A DNA stretch of 64,000 nucleotides from NCBI GenBank assembly GCA_028386065.3, contig JAKUCV010001985.1, positions 23,768-87,767 on the forward strand. Reading direction: 5' to 3'. The notes beneath the pieces are model-generated. The model ran no database searches and had not been told where the DNA came from. It saw nothing but the letters and a program-made list of their open reading frames with translations. The stretch is from Turnera subulata (taxonomy: Eukaryota; Streptophyta; Magnoliopsida; Malpighiales; Passifloraceae). Positions within the stretch are counted from its first letter, which is position 1; each line of letters opens with the position of its first letter. This document shows, piece by piece, positions 44,541 to 54,677 of this stretch. Made by a program: the position numbers and the translations under genes.

Positions 44541-45021
44541 CATCCCCTCCTTTCAACCTCACCCTCACTAGCCTCCCCGTCCACGGTATTTAAGTTCCAA
44601 TTTCATTTAATTTATGTTTCTGTTTGGGCTAATAAAAAGCCCAATATACATATAAATTATTTATATGTTCGTTCTGTTTTATTAATTATGGGCTAAAACA
44701 ATATAAGGCCCCTGACTTATTTTACCAGTTATAAAATATGCAAGTCTATAATATTTAAATGGAAGTTGTAGAAAAAAAAATAAATAAACAATTTATCCAT
44801 CCATATACGTGTACAATGACCATTAGTTATTTTTTGTTTGACAGAATCAGTATTTACACTATTTCATTTGCGCATAATCAGTAATATTATTCTTACTTAT
44901 AAAAAACAATATTTAGCATTATAATTAACCTACATTAAAACTCGGATAGAACTTAATGTATAAACCAGGTATCGGGTATATATACGTAATAACGTTTGGG
45001 GAAGATATGCAGGGTGGAATA

Positions 45022-46176
45022 ATGGGGGCGGCGCAAAAGAGGAGACGGCAGAGGCCATGCCAAAGTAGCGATCTACCAATAGAAATCATAGAGGAAATTC
45101 TGATTCTCTTACCACCCCAATCTCTCGTACGTTTCAGGGGCTTGTCTCGTCATTGGAACTTTGTGATCCGTAGCAGCAGATTTATTTCCAGGCAGACGTC
45201 TACTGTTTTCTGCAACAAGAATAAACCTACAAGGTTTCTGTTCGAAAAGTGGAGCGTTAATCATGTTCAAGACAAACCCATGATCGCAATAAACTACGAG
45301 GAAGGTGAGCACTCTCCAAATATAACCCGAGAATTCGGTTATCCTGTGGAAGTGGGGTATTATGCTGTTGGTTTTTGCAATGGTTTGGTATGTCTGAGAA
45401 GAACAATACTCCCTGCAGCTACCCAGTTTATGCTTTGGAATCCAACCCTGAGGAAGAAGGTCATTCTCCCCAGTCCTTCCATTACCAGGGCCTCAGACCT
45501 GGAAACCTCAGGGTTTTGGTTTGACGCCAAGACAAGCGACTATAAACTGCTCAGGATTGTGTATCCACATAGGGTAGCAGGTCAGCATCGACATCCTCAA
45601 CCTCTGATGGAGCTTTACGAGCTGAGTAGAAACGCTTGGAGAAAAAATATCGCAGGGAGCATTCCTCCTCGGTTTTACACGCCAAGAGCATCTCTTGTAC
45701 TCCTCAATGAATGTCTACATTGGATTGGTTACTATCGTTTAAACATTTCCAATCAGGGTAAAGTAACAATAATTTCCTTTGATACCAACAACGAGTCTTT
45801 TAGGAAGATAGAGTTACCACATGACCTAGCTTTCCGGCGCCAGGAATTGCGTTTGGTAGTATATAAAGGACAACTCTCCTTGGTTGATCGCCGGCGTTTG
45901 CATACTCCTGCTGCCTCTCAATTACAGTTTTGGATCTTGAAAGAATATGGTGCACCAGAAGAGTCGTGGTTTAAATGGATCAATCTAAGGGTTGGACCAA
46001 CGTTCCGTGCACTAGGATTCTTGAATACAACAAAGTTTCTATTCGTTGATCATCATGAAGGCCTGGGTTTGTATGATGTTGTGACTGGAACAATGGTTAA
46101 TATGTTTGGTTGCGAAACCACTTTGCTGTTCTGGCAGAATTTCGCGGAGACTTTAGCATTGCTGAATCGCAGTTAA
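45022..46176 (+). CDS. F-box protein with F-box-associated (FBA) domain, copy A, intact
   Basis: The start at 45022 (MGAAQKRRRQRPC) is chosen because it aligns with the starts of the other two intact copies; an in-frame ATG lies upstream at 44956, which would add 22 residues. 384 residues. The F-box at about 17-57 (LPIEIIEEILILLPPQSLVR) would bind the SKP1/ASK subunit of an SCF ubiquitin ligase. The rest is the substrate-side F-box-associated region: GFCNGLVCLRR, FMLWNPTLRK, GFWFDAKTSDYKLLRIVYPH, LYELSRNAWRK, LHWIGYY, SFDTNNESFRKIELP, GQLSLVD, FWILKEYG and LYDVVTGTMVN. The closest type in memory is At3g06240/At3g23880-like. The substrate is unknown. GTATATATACG about 45 bp upstream may be a TATA box. 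No intron is seen. Confidence 0.93.
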   Translation: MGAAQKRRRQRPCQSSDLPIEIIEEILILLPPQSLVRFRGLSRHWNFVIRSSRFISRQTSTVFCNKNKPTRFLFEKWSVNHVQDKPMIAINYEEGEHSPNITREFGYPVEVGYYAVGFCNGLVCLRRTILPAATQFMLWNPTLRKKVILPSPSITRASDLETSGFWFDAKTSDYKLLRIVYPHRVAGQHRHPQPLMELYELSRNAWRKNIAGSIPPRFYTPRASLVLLNECLHWIGYYRLNISNQGKVTIISFDTNNESFRKIELPHDLAFRRQELRLVVYKGQLSLVDRRRLHTPAASQLQFWILKEYGAPEESWFKWINLRVGPTFRALGFLNTTKFLFVDHHEGLGLYDVVTGTMVNMFGCETTLLFWQNFAETLALLNRS

Positions 46177-47947
46177 TTAATTCTGTGCCGTTCACCTTGC
46201 TATTTATGGAGCTTACACTTTGTACAAATTTTTTCTTCATAATTATCATCTCCATCTTTTTCTCTCTTTATTTTTACGCTTCAAGCAATCTCCAACTATA
46301 TTCTTTGTTTATAGTTCAGGCAATTAGCATAAAGAAATACCTGTGAATTTTTTAGGATTACTTATCTGGTTTTTGTTGGCCAAAAGTGGTTTGGAGGGTG
46401 AATTTGTTTTTTCGCTACGCAATTGGCTTCCCAAATAGAGCAAGAGATCAACACCTAGAGTGGTTCCTCCCAAATAGAGGATATCTACCTTGAGATTTCA
46501 AACAATCATTTCTTTATGCAAAAGATTTCTAACTCTCTTACTAACATTAATTTTTCACAGGATCAATTAAAATCTTTAATACAAGTTTTTACCTAGGATA
46601 AGCTCAAACCTATTACTACTCTTTAAAACTCACCCGAACTTTAAACCTCAGTACTCTAGCAAGACTATCCCCTAGCTTTCCTAAAGATTTCTCTCGGACA
46701 AACAAGGTATCTTCAATGAGTGACTCACTTAAAAAGATTTACAATTAAGCTCAATTTAAGGATTACACTCACTTAAGCACAAGTAAAAACTGCAAGATAG
46801 CATAGGCGACAAGCTTAATATTACTTCCAATTCCACAATAGGTAACTTGTTCGAGCTCTTCAAATTTGTTTCATTATATATTTTCTTTTATGAAAAAAGC
46901 CAAGGGAAGAGCCTCCAAAAAGCAATGGTGACCGGTCACTTTCAGGAGCATTGGTTTCAGCGTGAAAGATGCCAAATTATCAACAATTAAATTCTATATG
47001 TTTGCTTTCAAGGTTTACGAGGCACTCCATTCTCTTTTTGTAAATGTTAGCTAAATCCTAGGTTGAATCTGATCCATATTGGACTTGGCAGATTTAAATT
47101 CGTTGAGAAAATGTTCCAGACTTTTTATCATTTGCTGCAGAAAACTAAAATAAGTAGGATATAAGGTTTATATATATATATATATAAAAAAAAGAGAGTA
47201 GGATATTAGGTTTCTTGACTAATTGGCAAGGAGATCCCTAACACATAAAAATCAAGCCACTAAAGGTCATGAAGCGACCTCACACGGCCACTTTGCACAC
47301 AACATATTCTCACTCACTACGATCTTCAGGATTTGATCACAAGTTAGTTCAAACATACGAAAGGTGGGATTCAAATATATAATAAATATGTCTACTCAAA
47401 GTTAGTCATAATCAAAACTAATTAAGCATATATGAGACCAAGTAGTATGATTAACCCAAGGGAACATTTTTTGAACTCAAGTAAACACAATAAGATTTAG
47501 TTAATTATGCAAAATGTATACTTAATTATTTCCTAGTGATCATCAGACTAACACGATTTTCATAGCATCGCATAAAACACAACTATTAAAACTGATAAAA
47601 AAATTTAACACTGAATTGGCAAGAGTTTTTGTAGCTTGGGACATATCTGATAAATAATTTAACGCTTTCGGACTTGAATGTTTTGTTCGTATGCATAACG
47701 TCAGTTTTATTAAAACTTTTTTTTTTATTTTTAATTTTTGTATGTAAATCCTAATGTGATATACATTTACAGCTCCTTAAATTTTTGTTTTTTTTTTCAC
47801 ATATTATTACACAAAAAATTGTATTGTCCCTCTCAAAAAATTATGTTTGCTCCTGATTTGATTTCGGGTGGTAAGTCCTCCCATTCGCGACTGCATATCT
47901 AAATAATCGTTTGACAGAAATCAAATTCAGGACTTATTTGGTATAAC
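46177..47947. other. Intergenic DNA between F-box copies A and B
   Basis: The first 100 bp are the conserved F-box 3' flank. The rest is AT-rich with no recognised gene. A TA microsatellite lies at about 47170-47186. From about 47635 the sequence (GATAAATAATTTAACGCTTT) matches the block at 56041 and 63541, the family's upstream region, and provides the empty site for the LINE at 56065. Confidence 0.6.
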
Positions 47948-48377
47948 CAATGTTATGAGAACCGGACCGGGCACTGACCCAGAACAGGTCTCGAATTATG
48001 GTTCACTGGTCCGACCGGATTTGAACCGGAGGTTCAATGTAATTGAATCGGTATAATAATTAATAGTTAATAATATAATTATATTCATATTTATTTATAT
48101 TTGTAACCTAAAAATAAATATAAAGTCTAATAATACAAAATTTTCATTCAAAAAATACTATTTTCTAAAAAAAGAGGGGAAAAGTAAAAAAAATAGCATA
48201 ATTATGATTTAAAGATGACCCGGCCGGGTTGTTGGTTCAACCGGGTCAACAAAAACCGGCCTGGTCATCCGGTTTTCTCCGGGTCAGTGTCTTGTCCGGT
48301 CCAAAAGCCTAAAAACCCAATGAGATCACGGTCCGACCGGTCGAACCGGCCGGTCCGGTCTGGTTCTGATAACACTG
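47948..48377. mobile_element. hAT-like MITE with 8-bp TSD in the promoter of F-box copy B
   Basis: 430 bp with ends CAATGTTATGAGAACCGGAC and the inverse of CAGTGTTATCAGAACCAGAC, flanked by GGTATAAC on both sides (47940-47947 and 48378-48385). The interior is rich in CCGGTC/GACCGG motifs around an AT-rich core. The paralogous promoter at 63730-63745 (TTAGTGTAACGAGTTTAG) has no insertion. It lies about 270 bp upstream of the start codon at 48645. Confidence 0.88.
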
Positions 48378-48644
48378 GGTATAACAAGTTTAGAATTTAA
48401 TTGGACATATTTGGTATAACAAGTTCAGAATTTAATTGGTGATCGCAAATTAGTGGTTGAGGAGTGAAACGAATTTTGCGGTGAAAAAAGGGCTCAAAAT
48501 GCATCTATCATTGGAATACATGCATCCAAGGAAAGGAAAGGAGTTGTTCTTATATTAGACCTATTTTTTTACCGTGTAAATATTCACATCAGACCTAATT
48601 TCTATATTAAAACTAGAATTCTAACGAAAGACACAGAGGGTGGA

Positions 48645-49823
48645 ATGATGGCGGCGGCAGCACAAAAGAGAAGACGACAGATGCCATGCCAAAGCACCAA
48701 TCTGCCAAGTGAAATCATTGAGGAAATTCTGATACTCTTACCACCCACATCTTTGGTACGTTTTAGGTGCCTGTCGTGTCGATGGCACTTTGTGATCGGT
48801 AGCACCAGATTCGTTTCCAGGCACGCTTCTAGTGTTTTCTCGAACGATAATAATACAGCACACACGAGGTTTCTGTTCCAAAGGTTTCGGGCTAATCACG
48901 ATAAGGACAAACCCATTTTCGTAGTAAACAACCAGAAGGGTGAGCACTCTCCAATTATTACTGAAAAGTTTGATTATCCTGTTGTTGTCTCAAGTACATA
49001 TACATATACTGTCGTTGGTTGTTGCAATGGTCTGGTTCTGGTATGCCTAAAAAGAAAAGTCAGTGAAGTTACCGAGTTTATACTGTGGAATCCAATCCTG
49101 AGGAAGCATGTCATCCTTCCCCTCCCTCCCATTACTATTACTGGTACATATTCGAGTACCGTAGGGTTTTGGTTTGACGCCAAGACAAGCGACTATAAGC
49201 TGCTCATTGTTGTGTATCCAGAAAGGGTAACAGGTCAGGGTCAAGATCCTCAACCTCTGGCGATGATTTACGAGCTGAGTAAAATTGCTTGGAGAGGCAT
49301 TGCTGACGGAAGTCTTCCTCCTCGGGTTAACGCGTTTTGTTCATCTCTTGTCCTGAGCAACGAATGTCTACATTGGATTAGTTACCAGCCAGGTTTAACC
49401 CTTCCCCAGCCAGGTGAAATAGTTTCGTTTGATACCAACAAGGAATCTTTTAGGAAGATAGAGTTCCCACATGACCTTGCTTTCCAGGGTCGGAGGTTGG
49501 GATGCCGGTTGGTAACATATAGAGGACAACTCTCCTTGGTTGAGCAGCGTAAGATTCCTGCTGCCTATGAATTGCATATTTGGATCATGAAAGAATATGG
49601 AGCACCAGAGTCGTGGTTTAAGTGGATCACTATCACTCCAACTGTTGAACAAATGTATGGAACATTAGGATGCTTGAATACAACAAAATTTTTCTTCATT
49701 GCTCACAATGAGGGCCTGGGCATGTATGATGTTGAGATTGGAACAATGGTTAATGTGTTTGGTTACAAAACTTTTGTGGGGTATAGCTACACGGAGACTT
49801 TGGCATTGCTGAATCTCAATTAA
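48645..49823 (+). CDS. F-box protein with F-box-associated (FBA) domain, copy B, intact
   Basis: 392 residues. ATGATG at the start makes the first or second Met possible; the second would match copy C. The F-box lies at about 20-60 (LPSEIIEEILILLPPTSLVR, then FRCLSCRWHFVIGS) and should bind SKP1/ASK in an SCF ubiquitin ligase. The FBA region keeps CCNGLVLVCLKR, FILWNPILRKHVILPLPP, GFWFDAKTSDYKLLIVVYPE, YELSKIAWRG, ECLHWISY, SFDTNKESFRKIEFP, GQLSLVE and HIWIMKEYGAPESWFKW. It carries short insertions relative to copies A and C in the SSTYTYTVV stretch, the kind of variable loop expected on the substrate side. A MITE sits in its promoter. Single exon. Confidence 0.94.
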   Translation: MMAAAAQKRRRQMPCQSTNLPSEIIEEILILLPPTSLVRFRCLSCRWHFVIGSTRFVSRHASSVFSNDNNTAHTRFLFQRFRANHDKDKPIFVVNNQKGEHSPIITEKFDYPVVVSSTYTYTVVGCCNGLVLVCLKRKVSEVTEFILWNPILRKHVILPLPPITITGTYSSTVGFWFDAKTSDYKLLIVVYPERVTGQGQDPQPLAMIYELSKIAWRGIADGSLPPRVNAFCSSLVLSNECLHWISYQPGLTLPQPGEIVSFDTNKESFRKIEFPHDLAFQGRRLGCRLVTYRGQLSLVEQRKIPAAYELHIWIMKEYGAPESWFKWITITPTVEQMYGTLGCLNTTKFFFIAHNEGLGMYDVEIGTMVNVFGYKTFVGYSYTETLALLNLN

Positions 49824-49975
49824 TTCTAAGTTTCTGTCTGCTGCTTTTTTTGGATCAGCTTACACCTTGTACACTTTTGCTTCTTTCATAATTGTCTTCT
49901 CCAATGTTTTCCTTTTTCTCTTTTTTTCCATACTTTGTGTTTTGTTATTAAGTTATATAGAAGTTTTGACTACGG

Positions 49976-50548
49976 AACATGGTGCCTGCCCCTGGGAATC
50001 TGAAGCGGTCGCCCTCCACTTGAATCCAGTTCTGGACGGCCTTTACGATGCTGAGCTCTTTGTGGGGGATGTTATCGTACCAGGCATAGTCCCTGCTCTC
50101 GGGCCATTTAAAAGGAGTTTTATAATTTGGGGGAACTGGTATCAGGCACAGCATCTGCTCTACCTTGGTTGTGCAATGCCTCTCCCTGAACTTCAACATG
50201 GTCATATCAAATTTCCTTCGCCTGTCAGGGTGTTGGTAATAATCCACAGCTGTGTCGGTAGTATTGTTGATCTGATGAATCTGGTGATGGCTGTCGTCAA
50301 AGTCGTCTACTGTGGCCGTGGAGGAGGAGTTGGGATTAACATTGGAACCCCAGAGGGAAGAGACATCACAGCTGGCCTTATTATGGGACTCTGCAATATC
50401 CACCAGGGTTGTGGTGGAGCTATTCTTCCATGCTCCCAGCACATATATAAAACATCACGCACACCCCACTCACTCCCAGGATCTACATTAAACGCTTCTT
50501 CTTGGCTTCCAGCGGATGAAACTTGGTGCATCCTCCATCCTTTGCCAT
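49976..50548 (-). pseudogene. PMT-type putative methyltransferase gene, N-terminal fragment
   Basis: The minus strand starts MAKDGGCTKFHPLEAKKKRL, then a TAG where W is expected, ILGVSGVCVMFY (the single membrane anchor) and, after a frame change, VLGAWKNSS. The luminal part has RERHC, KVEQMLCLIPVPPNYKTPFK, WPESRDYAWYDN, KAVQNWIQVEGDRF and RFPGAGTMF. These are diagnostic of plant PMT proteins (DUF248, Golgi-anchored putative pectin/polysaccharide methyltransferases). It ends after GTMF, a likely exon end, so the SAM-binding domain is missing. The frame change coincides with TATATATG where TATG is expected, i.e. an expanded TA repeat. It lies antisense downstream of F-box copy B. Confidence 0.85.
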
Positions 50549-50599
50549 CTCTGTATTCCATGCAGACACATTACTATGAGAAACAAAAGATAGAAAAAA

Positions 50600-51377
50600 A
50601 AAAAAGATAGAAGAAGTAGATGAAGAAAAATGCGAGTTTAAAAACATATGGCATATATAGGATGGCCCTGAGAACTAGCTAGCTGCTCTATAAACCAAAA
50701 TTAGTAAACCCCATAGGAAGATAAATTAGTAAACCCCATAGGAAGATGGGATGTCTAGGCGGAGATTTCACAAGAGAGTTTGGAGGAAGTTAACAAATAT
50801 TTTGTTGTTACATTTTTTTTGTTTTCTTGTTTTTTACCTGAAACTTTTACCTCTCCCTAGTAAGAGGAGATTTCTGTAAGTGATGAATGAGAGAGGAGGG
50901 TTCCTTCAATGGCTAACAACAATTGTTTGCGCAGTGCAAATGAGCACTGGTTCAATCCATGGCGCTTGGGGGGAGGGGTATGGGTAGTATTAGGTTTGTT
51001 ATTAAAAAAAAAAAAGGAAGTTCACAGATGTATTTATGGAGTTATTTACACACATGTAGGATAGTCATAAGAGGAGTCTTTAATTCGTCCTACGTTTTCA
51101 AAAACAAAAAAAAAAATTATCCTAAGCCTAAACATTCGAATCAAAAACAATTCTAGCCTAAACACAACTGTGACCCATGATTAGCGTTTTTTTATCCTAT
51201 GCCAAAACACAACTTAACCCTCAACTGTACATATTATCTCATCTAATATGATATAAATTAATAAAAATATTTTTCTTTTCTTTTTCTGTATTTTAACTTG
51301 TCTCAGAAATGGATGAGCAGAGAAGATTCTAAGCTAACATGGCTTTCTTGAGTTGACGTATTGGGAAGAAATGTTAC
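50600..51377. other. Intergenic DNA with a short direct repeat and an F-box downstream block
   Basis: AATTAGTAAACCCCATAGGA occurs twice, near 50698 and 50725. From about 51250 (TTTTCTTTTTCTGTATTTTA, then GGGAAGAAATGTTAC at 51363) the DNA matches 14800-14885 of the repeated F-box downstream unit. No gene recognised. Confidence 0.5.
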
Positions 51378-51631
51378 GGTCACCATGGACTGCTTCATGG
51401 CATTCGGTCTGTGCTGCTCCGTGATTGGCAAGTCGGTTTAAGACATGTATACAGAGAAGCTAATCGTTGTGCTGATTGGCTTGCTCATTTTGCTCTTTTA
51501 GGTGTTTTTCATTTTGTTCAGCCCCTGCTGGATGCTTACCATTTCTTCAGGCTGATGTTTTAGGGACTACTGTTTGTAGAACTGTTCCAGTGATGCAATA
51601 ATATGGTCTGATGTCATCTACATCAAAAAAA
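51378..51631 (+). mobile_element. 5'-truncated LINE insertion (RNase H-like end and poly(A))
   Basis: The frame reads DWQVGLRHVYREANRCADWL and AHFALLG, the C-terminal plant LINE RNase H block, then stops, and the insertion ends in a run of A. AAATGTTAC lies on both sides (51369-51377 and 51632-51640), a target-site duplication. The uninterrupted site is at 14873-14881. It belongs to a different LINE group from 56065-63548, which lacks RNase H. Confidence 0.85.
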
Positions 51632-51640
51632 AAATGTTAC

Positions 51641-52500
51641 TGATTCATTGAGAAAATAATCAAACTTTTCTTAACGCATATTTTACGTCCACCCAATCTA
51701 TTTTTACATAATTTTTATCCTAATTTTTCAAATTTTTGCTTTTGGATGGCTATCCACGGGCCTTAACAATGGAAGTCTTCGCCAAGGTGTAGTGACATCT
51801 CTTTTGGTTTTTATCCAAGACTCTTGGCGGAGGGAGGGGGCCAACAGGGGCCATGGCCCCTCCTAAAATAAATTGAAATAAATTGTTTATTGTTTATTAA
51901 AAGTACTGTTTATAAATAATAAAATAAAAATAAATACTGTTCACCAAAAATTAAAGGGGAAGTAGAATTAGAGAGCCCATATTTACACTCCCTGATCGTT
52001 ATTCGCACTCCACTCAAAATGTGTTGGGTTAGTTTATGACAAAATTGCCCATGGATGAGCTTTGCGTGTACTTACACTCACACTTGATACAATTTGGTCC
52101 AAGTTTTATGTGCATACATGGCGTTGATGTGTCTGCACATGAACTCCAGCTTATGCTTTGTTTATTCCATTAATTCAATTGGTTTTCAATGTGGCTTTGG
52201 AGGAAGGACATGGTTTTTTCAATAAATAATTACTCTTTTAAATTTTTATTAAACTTCTTTTTATTTATATATTATAATTTGAAAGTTAAAAGAATAAATT
52301 ATTTTTGTTGAAACATAAAATCATGTTAAATTGTAAAAAAATTTAGTTCAAAAATTAAAACAAATAATATATTATCTAATTTCTATAATTAAAAAAATAT
52401 CAAAATGCCAACATTCTCTAATTTGTATCGAAGTGCCAACCAAAAGTGGTAGTATTGCAGGAGAAAAGATAAGAGACTTGTATTTACGAAAAGAGAACAC
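51641..52500. other. AT-rich intergenic DNA
   Basis: No gene recognised. GGAGGGAGGGGGCCAACAGG at about 51830 resembles the repeat end at 42512. Confidence 0.3.
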
Positions 52501-52575
52501 ACTTGTGTTATAAAATACTTCATTAAACACAAGGGGGAACATACAAGGAAAAATTGAAAATATTAAACTACAATC

Positions 52576-52863
52576 CTAATCAGCCCGCCTAGGCTTCTTC
52601 ATATTCAGCTCCCGCTTCAGGCGGTTGTTCTCTCGGGCTAGATCATTGCTCTCGGTGGCCGCTGCAACCCAGCTGACACGGAGCCTCTTATAGGCCTCCT
52701 CCCACCGATCTAGCAGCCGGTCTCGGTTCCGGATCATCTCAACCAGCCGCTCATTTTGTTCCACAAGTTGCCGGCACATTGCTTCCATGGCTTTTCCGTG
52801 CTCGGCCTCAATCCTAATATTCTCACACAGGCCATGAATGGTTGCTTCCATGTCGTCAGCCAT
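52576..52863 (-). CDS. Small intact coiled-coil ORF of unknown function
   Basis: 95 residues, starting MADDMEATIHGLCENIRIEA. The sequence is rich in E, R, L and A with heptad-like spacing (ERLVEMIRNRDRLLDRWEEA, then NDLARENNRLKREL) and ends in a basic KKPRRAD, so it is predicted to be a helical coiled coil. There is no signal peptide or membrane segment. Codons are GC-rich at third positions, unlike the AT-rich surroundings, and like the ORF at 53487-54170. The two are divergently placed around a tandem repeat. I do not recognise the family. It could be a host gene, or an accessory ORF of an unrecognised element. Confidence 0.55.
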   Translation of the reverse strand: MADDMEATIHGLCENIRIEAEHGKAMEAMCRQLVEQNERLVEMIRNRDRLLDRWEEAYKRLRVSWVAAATESNDLARENNRLKRELNMKKPRRAD

Positions 52864-52984
52864 AACTTGCTATGTGAAATATGCAGAGAATGCTTGGTTA
52901 TATGTTCCTAGCGTTTATGTGTGGCTAGTGTGGTTATGTGAGTTTTTATGGGAGTGGCTAACGGGTTAATGTCACATCTCTCAT

Positions 52985-53325
52985 TAAGCAATAATTCAAT
53001 CAGTGGCAAAATTTTCAAAGATTTTGAATAAGTAAAATCTTGAAGATCGTAAACGGTTTGGAGTTTTGTGAAAAGAAATCAATAATTCAATCTCCGAGCA
53101 AATCCTTGTAGCCCGAAAACATACAAAGTGTTAGAGAAATAATTCAATCAGTGGCAAAATTTTCAAAAAGTAAGATCTTGAAGATCGTTAACGGTTTGGA
53201 GTTTTGTGAAAAGAATTCAACTTTTCCTAACACCGAAGCAATAATTCATTCTATGGCAAAATTTTTAAAAAGCAAATCCTAGAAGATCGTAAACGGTTTG
53301 GATTTTTTGTGAAAAGTAATAGAGC
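52985..53325. repeat. Threefold tandem repeat between two divergent ORFs
   Basis: Three imperfect copies of a segment containing AATAATTCAATCAGTGGCAA, then TCTTGAAGATCGTAAACGGT and TTGGAGTTTTGTGAAAAGAA. They start near 52987, 53138 and 53234 (the third begins ACCGAAGCAATAATTCATTC). This occupies the putative shared promoter region of the ORFs at 52863 (-) and 53487 (+). Confidence 0.85.
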
Positions 53326-53486
53326 AATAATGTAGGCAGTGAGGAGCGTAACGGTAAACATTTTTCTCCTATAAAAAGCAAAACAATGGAAAGCAAAAAC
53401 CATAAAGCATCTTAAAGCAACAAAACGCTAAGGCTAAAGAAACCACCATACTCAGAAAAACAAAACACCAACGCGTCCGAAACAAC

Positions 53487-54170
53487 ATGCCTGCTCCATC
53501 ATCCGTCTTTTTTGTCGAAGGTGCCAACCTAGGCAGAAGAAACCGGCTGGCCTACAGCATGATCAACGAGCATCCAGAGGAACTACCGAACGAGCTCGGC
53601 AGAATGCCCCGTCTGGTCTTCGTCGACGAACTCTACTCGTCCAGATTCTTCGTCACTCCCATGGAAGAGACGTTCTTCCTAGAGGACCAAGGAACCCTGA
53701 GGACCTCCTTCTACGGCTCAGCCAACTCCGTCATGTTTTTCATCTCTGAAAGACTTCAGGAGTTCAACCTAGAGTCCACTTGCCATTTCCTGGAGCAAGG
53801 TACCTACTTCCAACTCTCGATGACGGCCCAAAGCATGCCCAGAGTGACTCGATTACCTCCAACTTGGCCAAAGGCCCGACTACTAGTGTGGAACTGCAGA
53901 GGAGTCGCTAGGCGTTCCCAGGAGTTCTCGCGTACCCTAAGGGACCTGAAGAACCAGTACAAGCCCAACATGGTTCTTCTTACGGAGACCCAATGGCAGC
54001 CTGAAGACGATCACGGTCTCATTCCACTCCGGTTCCCTGCAGCAAACCGGTTCGAGCTCCCTGGCCAGAACAACGCGGGCGGCATGTGGTTCTCGTGGAG
54101 CGACAGGATCACGGTCAACATCAACAATGACCCCAACAGCTTCAGGGTCAACGTTGTTCCGAGAAGATGA
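53487..54170 (+). CDS. Chimeric ORF: unknown N-terminus plus truncated LINE endonuclease
   Basis: 227 residues from MPAPSSVFFVEGANLGRRNR. Residues 1-125 (ELPNELGRMPRLVFVDELYS, SRFFVTPMEETFFLEDQGTL, YGSANSVMFFISERLQEF) match nothing I know. Residues 129-215 are the start of an APE-type LINE endonuclease: ARLLVWNCRGVARR, PNMVLLTETQW and GGMWFSWSDRIT, including the catalytic-type N137 and E167. The later D-x-N and H motifs are absent because the ORF stops at VNVVPRR. It is uninterrupted, with high GC at third positions against AT-rich flanks. It may be a host/LINE fusion or the 5' ORF of an unusual element. The A/C-rich leader before the ATG looks like a plant 5'UTR. Confidence 0.65.
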   Translation: MPAPSSVFFVEGANLGRRNRLAYSMINEHPEELPNELGRMPRLVFVDELYSSRFFVTPMEETFFLEDQGTLRTSFYGSANSVMFFISERLQEFNLESTCHFLEQGTYFQLSMTAQSMPRVTRLPPTWPKARLLVWNCRGVARRSQEFSRTLRDLKNQYKPNMVLLTETQWQPEDDHGLIPLRFPAANRFELPGQNNAGGMWFSWSDRITVNINNDPNSFRVNVVPRR

Positions 54171-54660
54171 ATGTATTTTTATTTTTTATAAAATATCAAT
54201 GTAATATTTATGTTTTTAGTAATATTAAATTTTATTGTGGTACAATATTTATATTAAGTTTTATAGTTGATTTTAATAATTTCACAGTTAATAGTCACTG
54301 TAATTTTTCATTGTTGTTGGGAAATTTGAAACTGTGTGCAGATGTAGAACTTGTCTGTGTGCAGATGCAAGGTGGATTTGTAGTGGATAAATATAAATTT
54401 AGGTTCAATCCCAATGGTGGGAATGTAGGTGGATTGGGGGTAGGATGGGGTTTATGAGTAGTTGTTAGGATTCCGATGTACCAAAAACAATGAAAGTCTT
54501 TATCCTAGTTTTTCAAATACTAATCGACAGAGCATTAATATTGATAAAAGGACCAACTTTTTTTAATACTAACGATTGAAAAAATGACCAAAGTTATATG
54601 TCCAGTCTCATCTGGAAGAGTCATCATATCTCAGTCCTAGGGAATGACTTGAAAAACATA
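54171..54660. other. AT-rich spacer before F-box copy C
   Basis: No gene. CTGTGTGCAGATG is directly repeated at about 54332 and 54356. The family's upstream block seen before copy B is not recognisable here, so copy C may use a different promoter. Confidence 0.4.
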
Positions 54661-54677
54661 GAGGCTGGTGGAAGCAT

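Noticed and set aside
44956..45021. Upstream in-frame start for F-box copy A
   Set aside because: The 22 extra residues have no counterpart in copies B and C, and the DNA there aligns with their untranslated leader (AAGATATGCAGGGTGGAAT).
49867..50610. 247-codon plus-strand ORF
   Set aside because: It is the antisense of the PMT fragment, which explains the open frame. The plus-strand protein has no recognisable domain.
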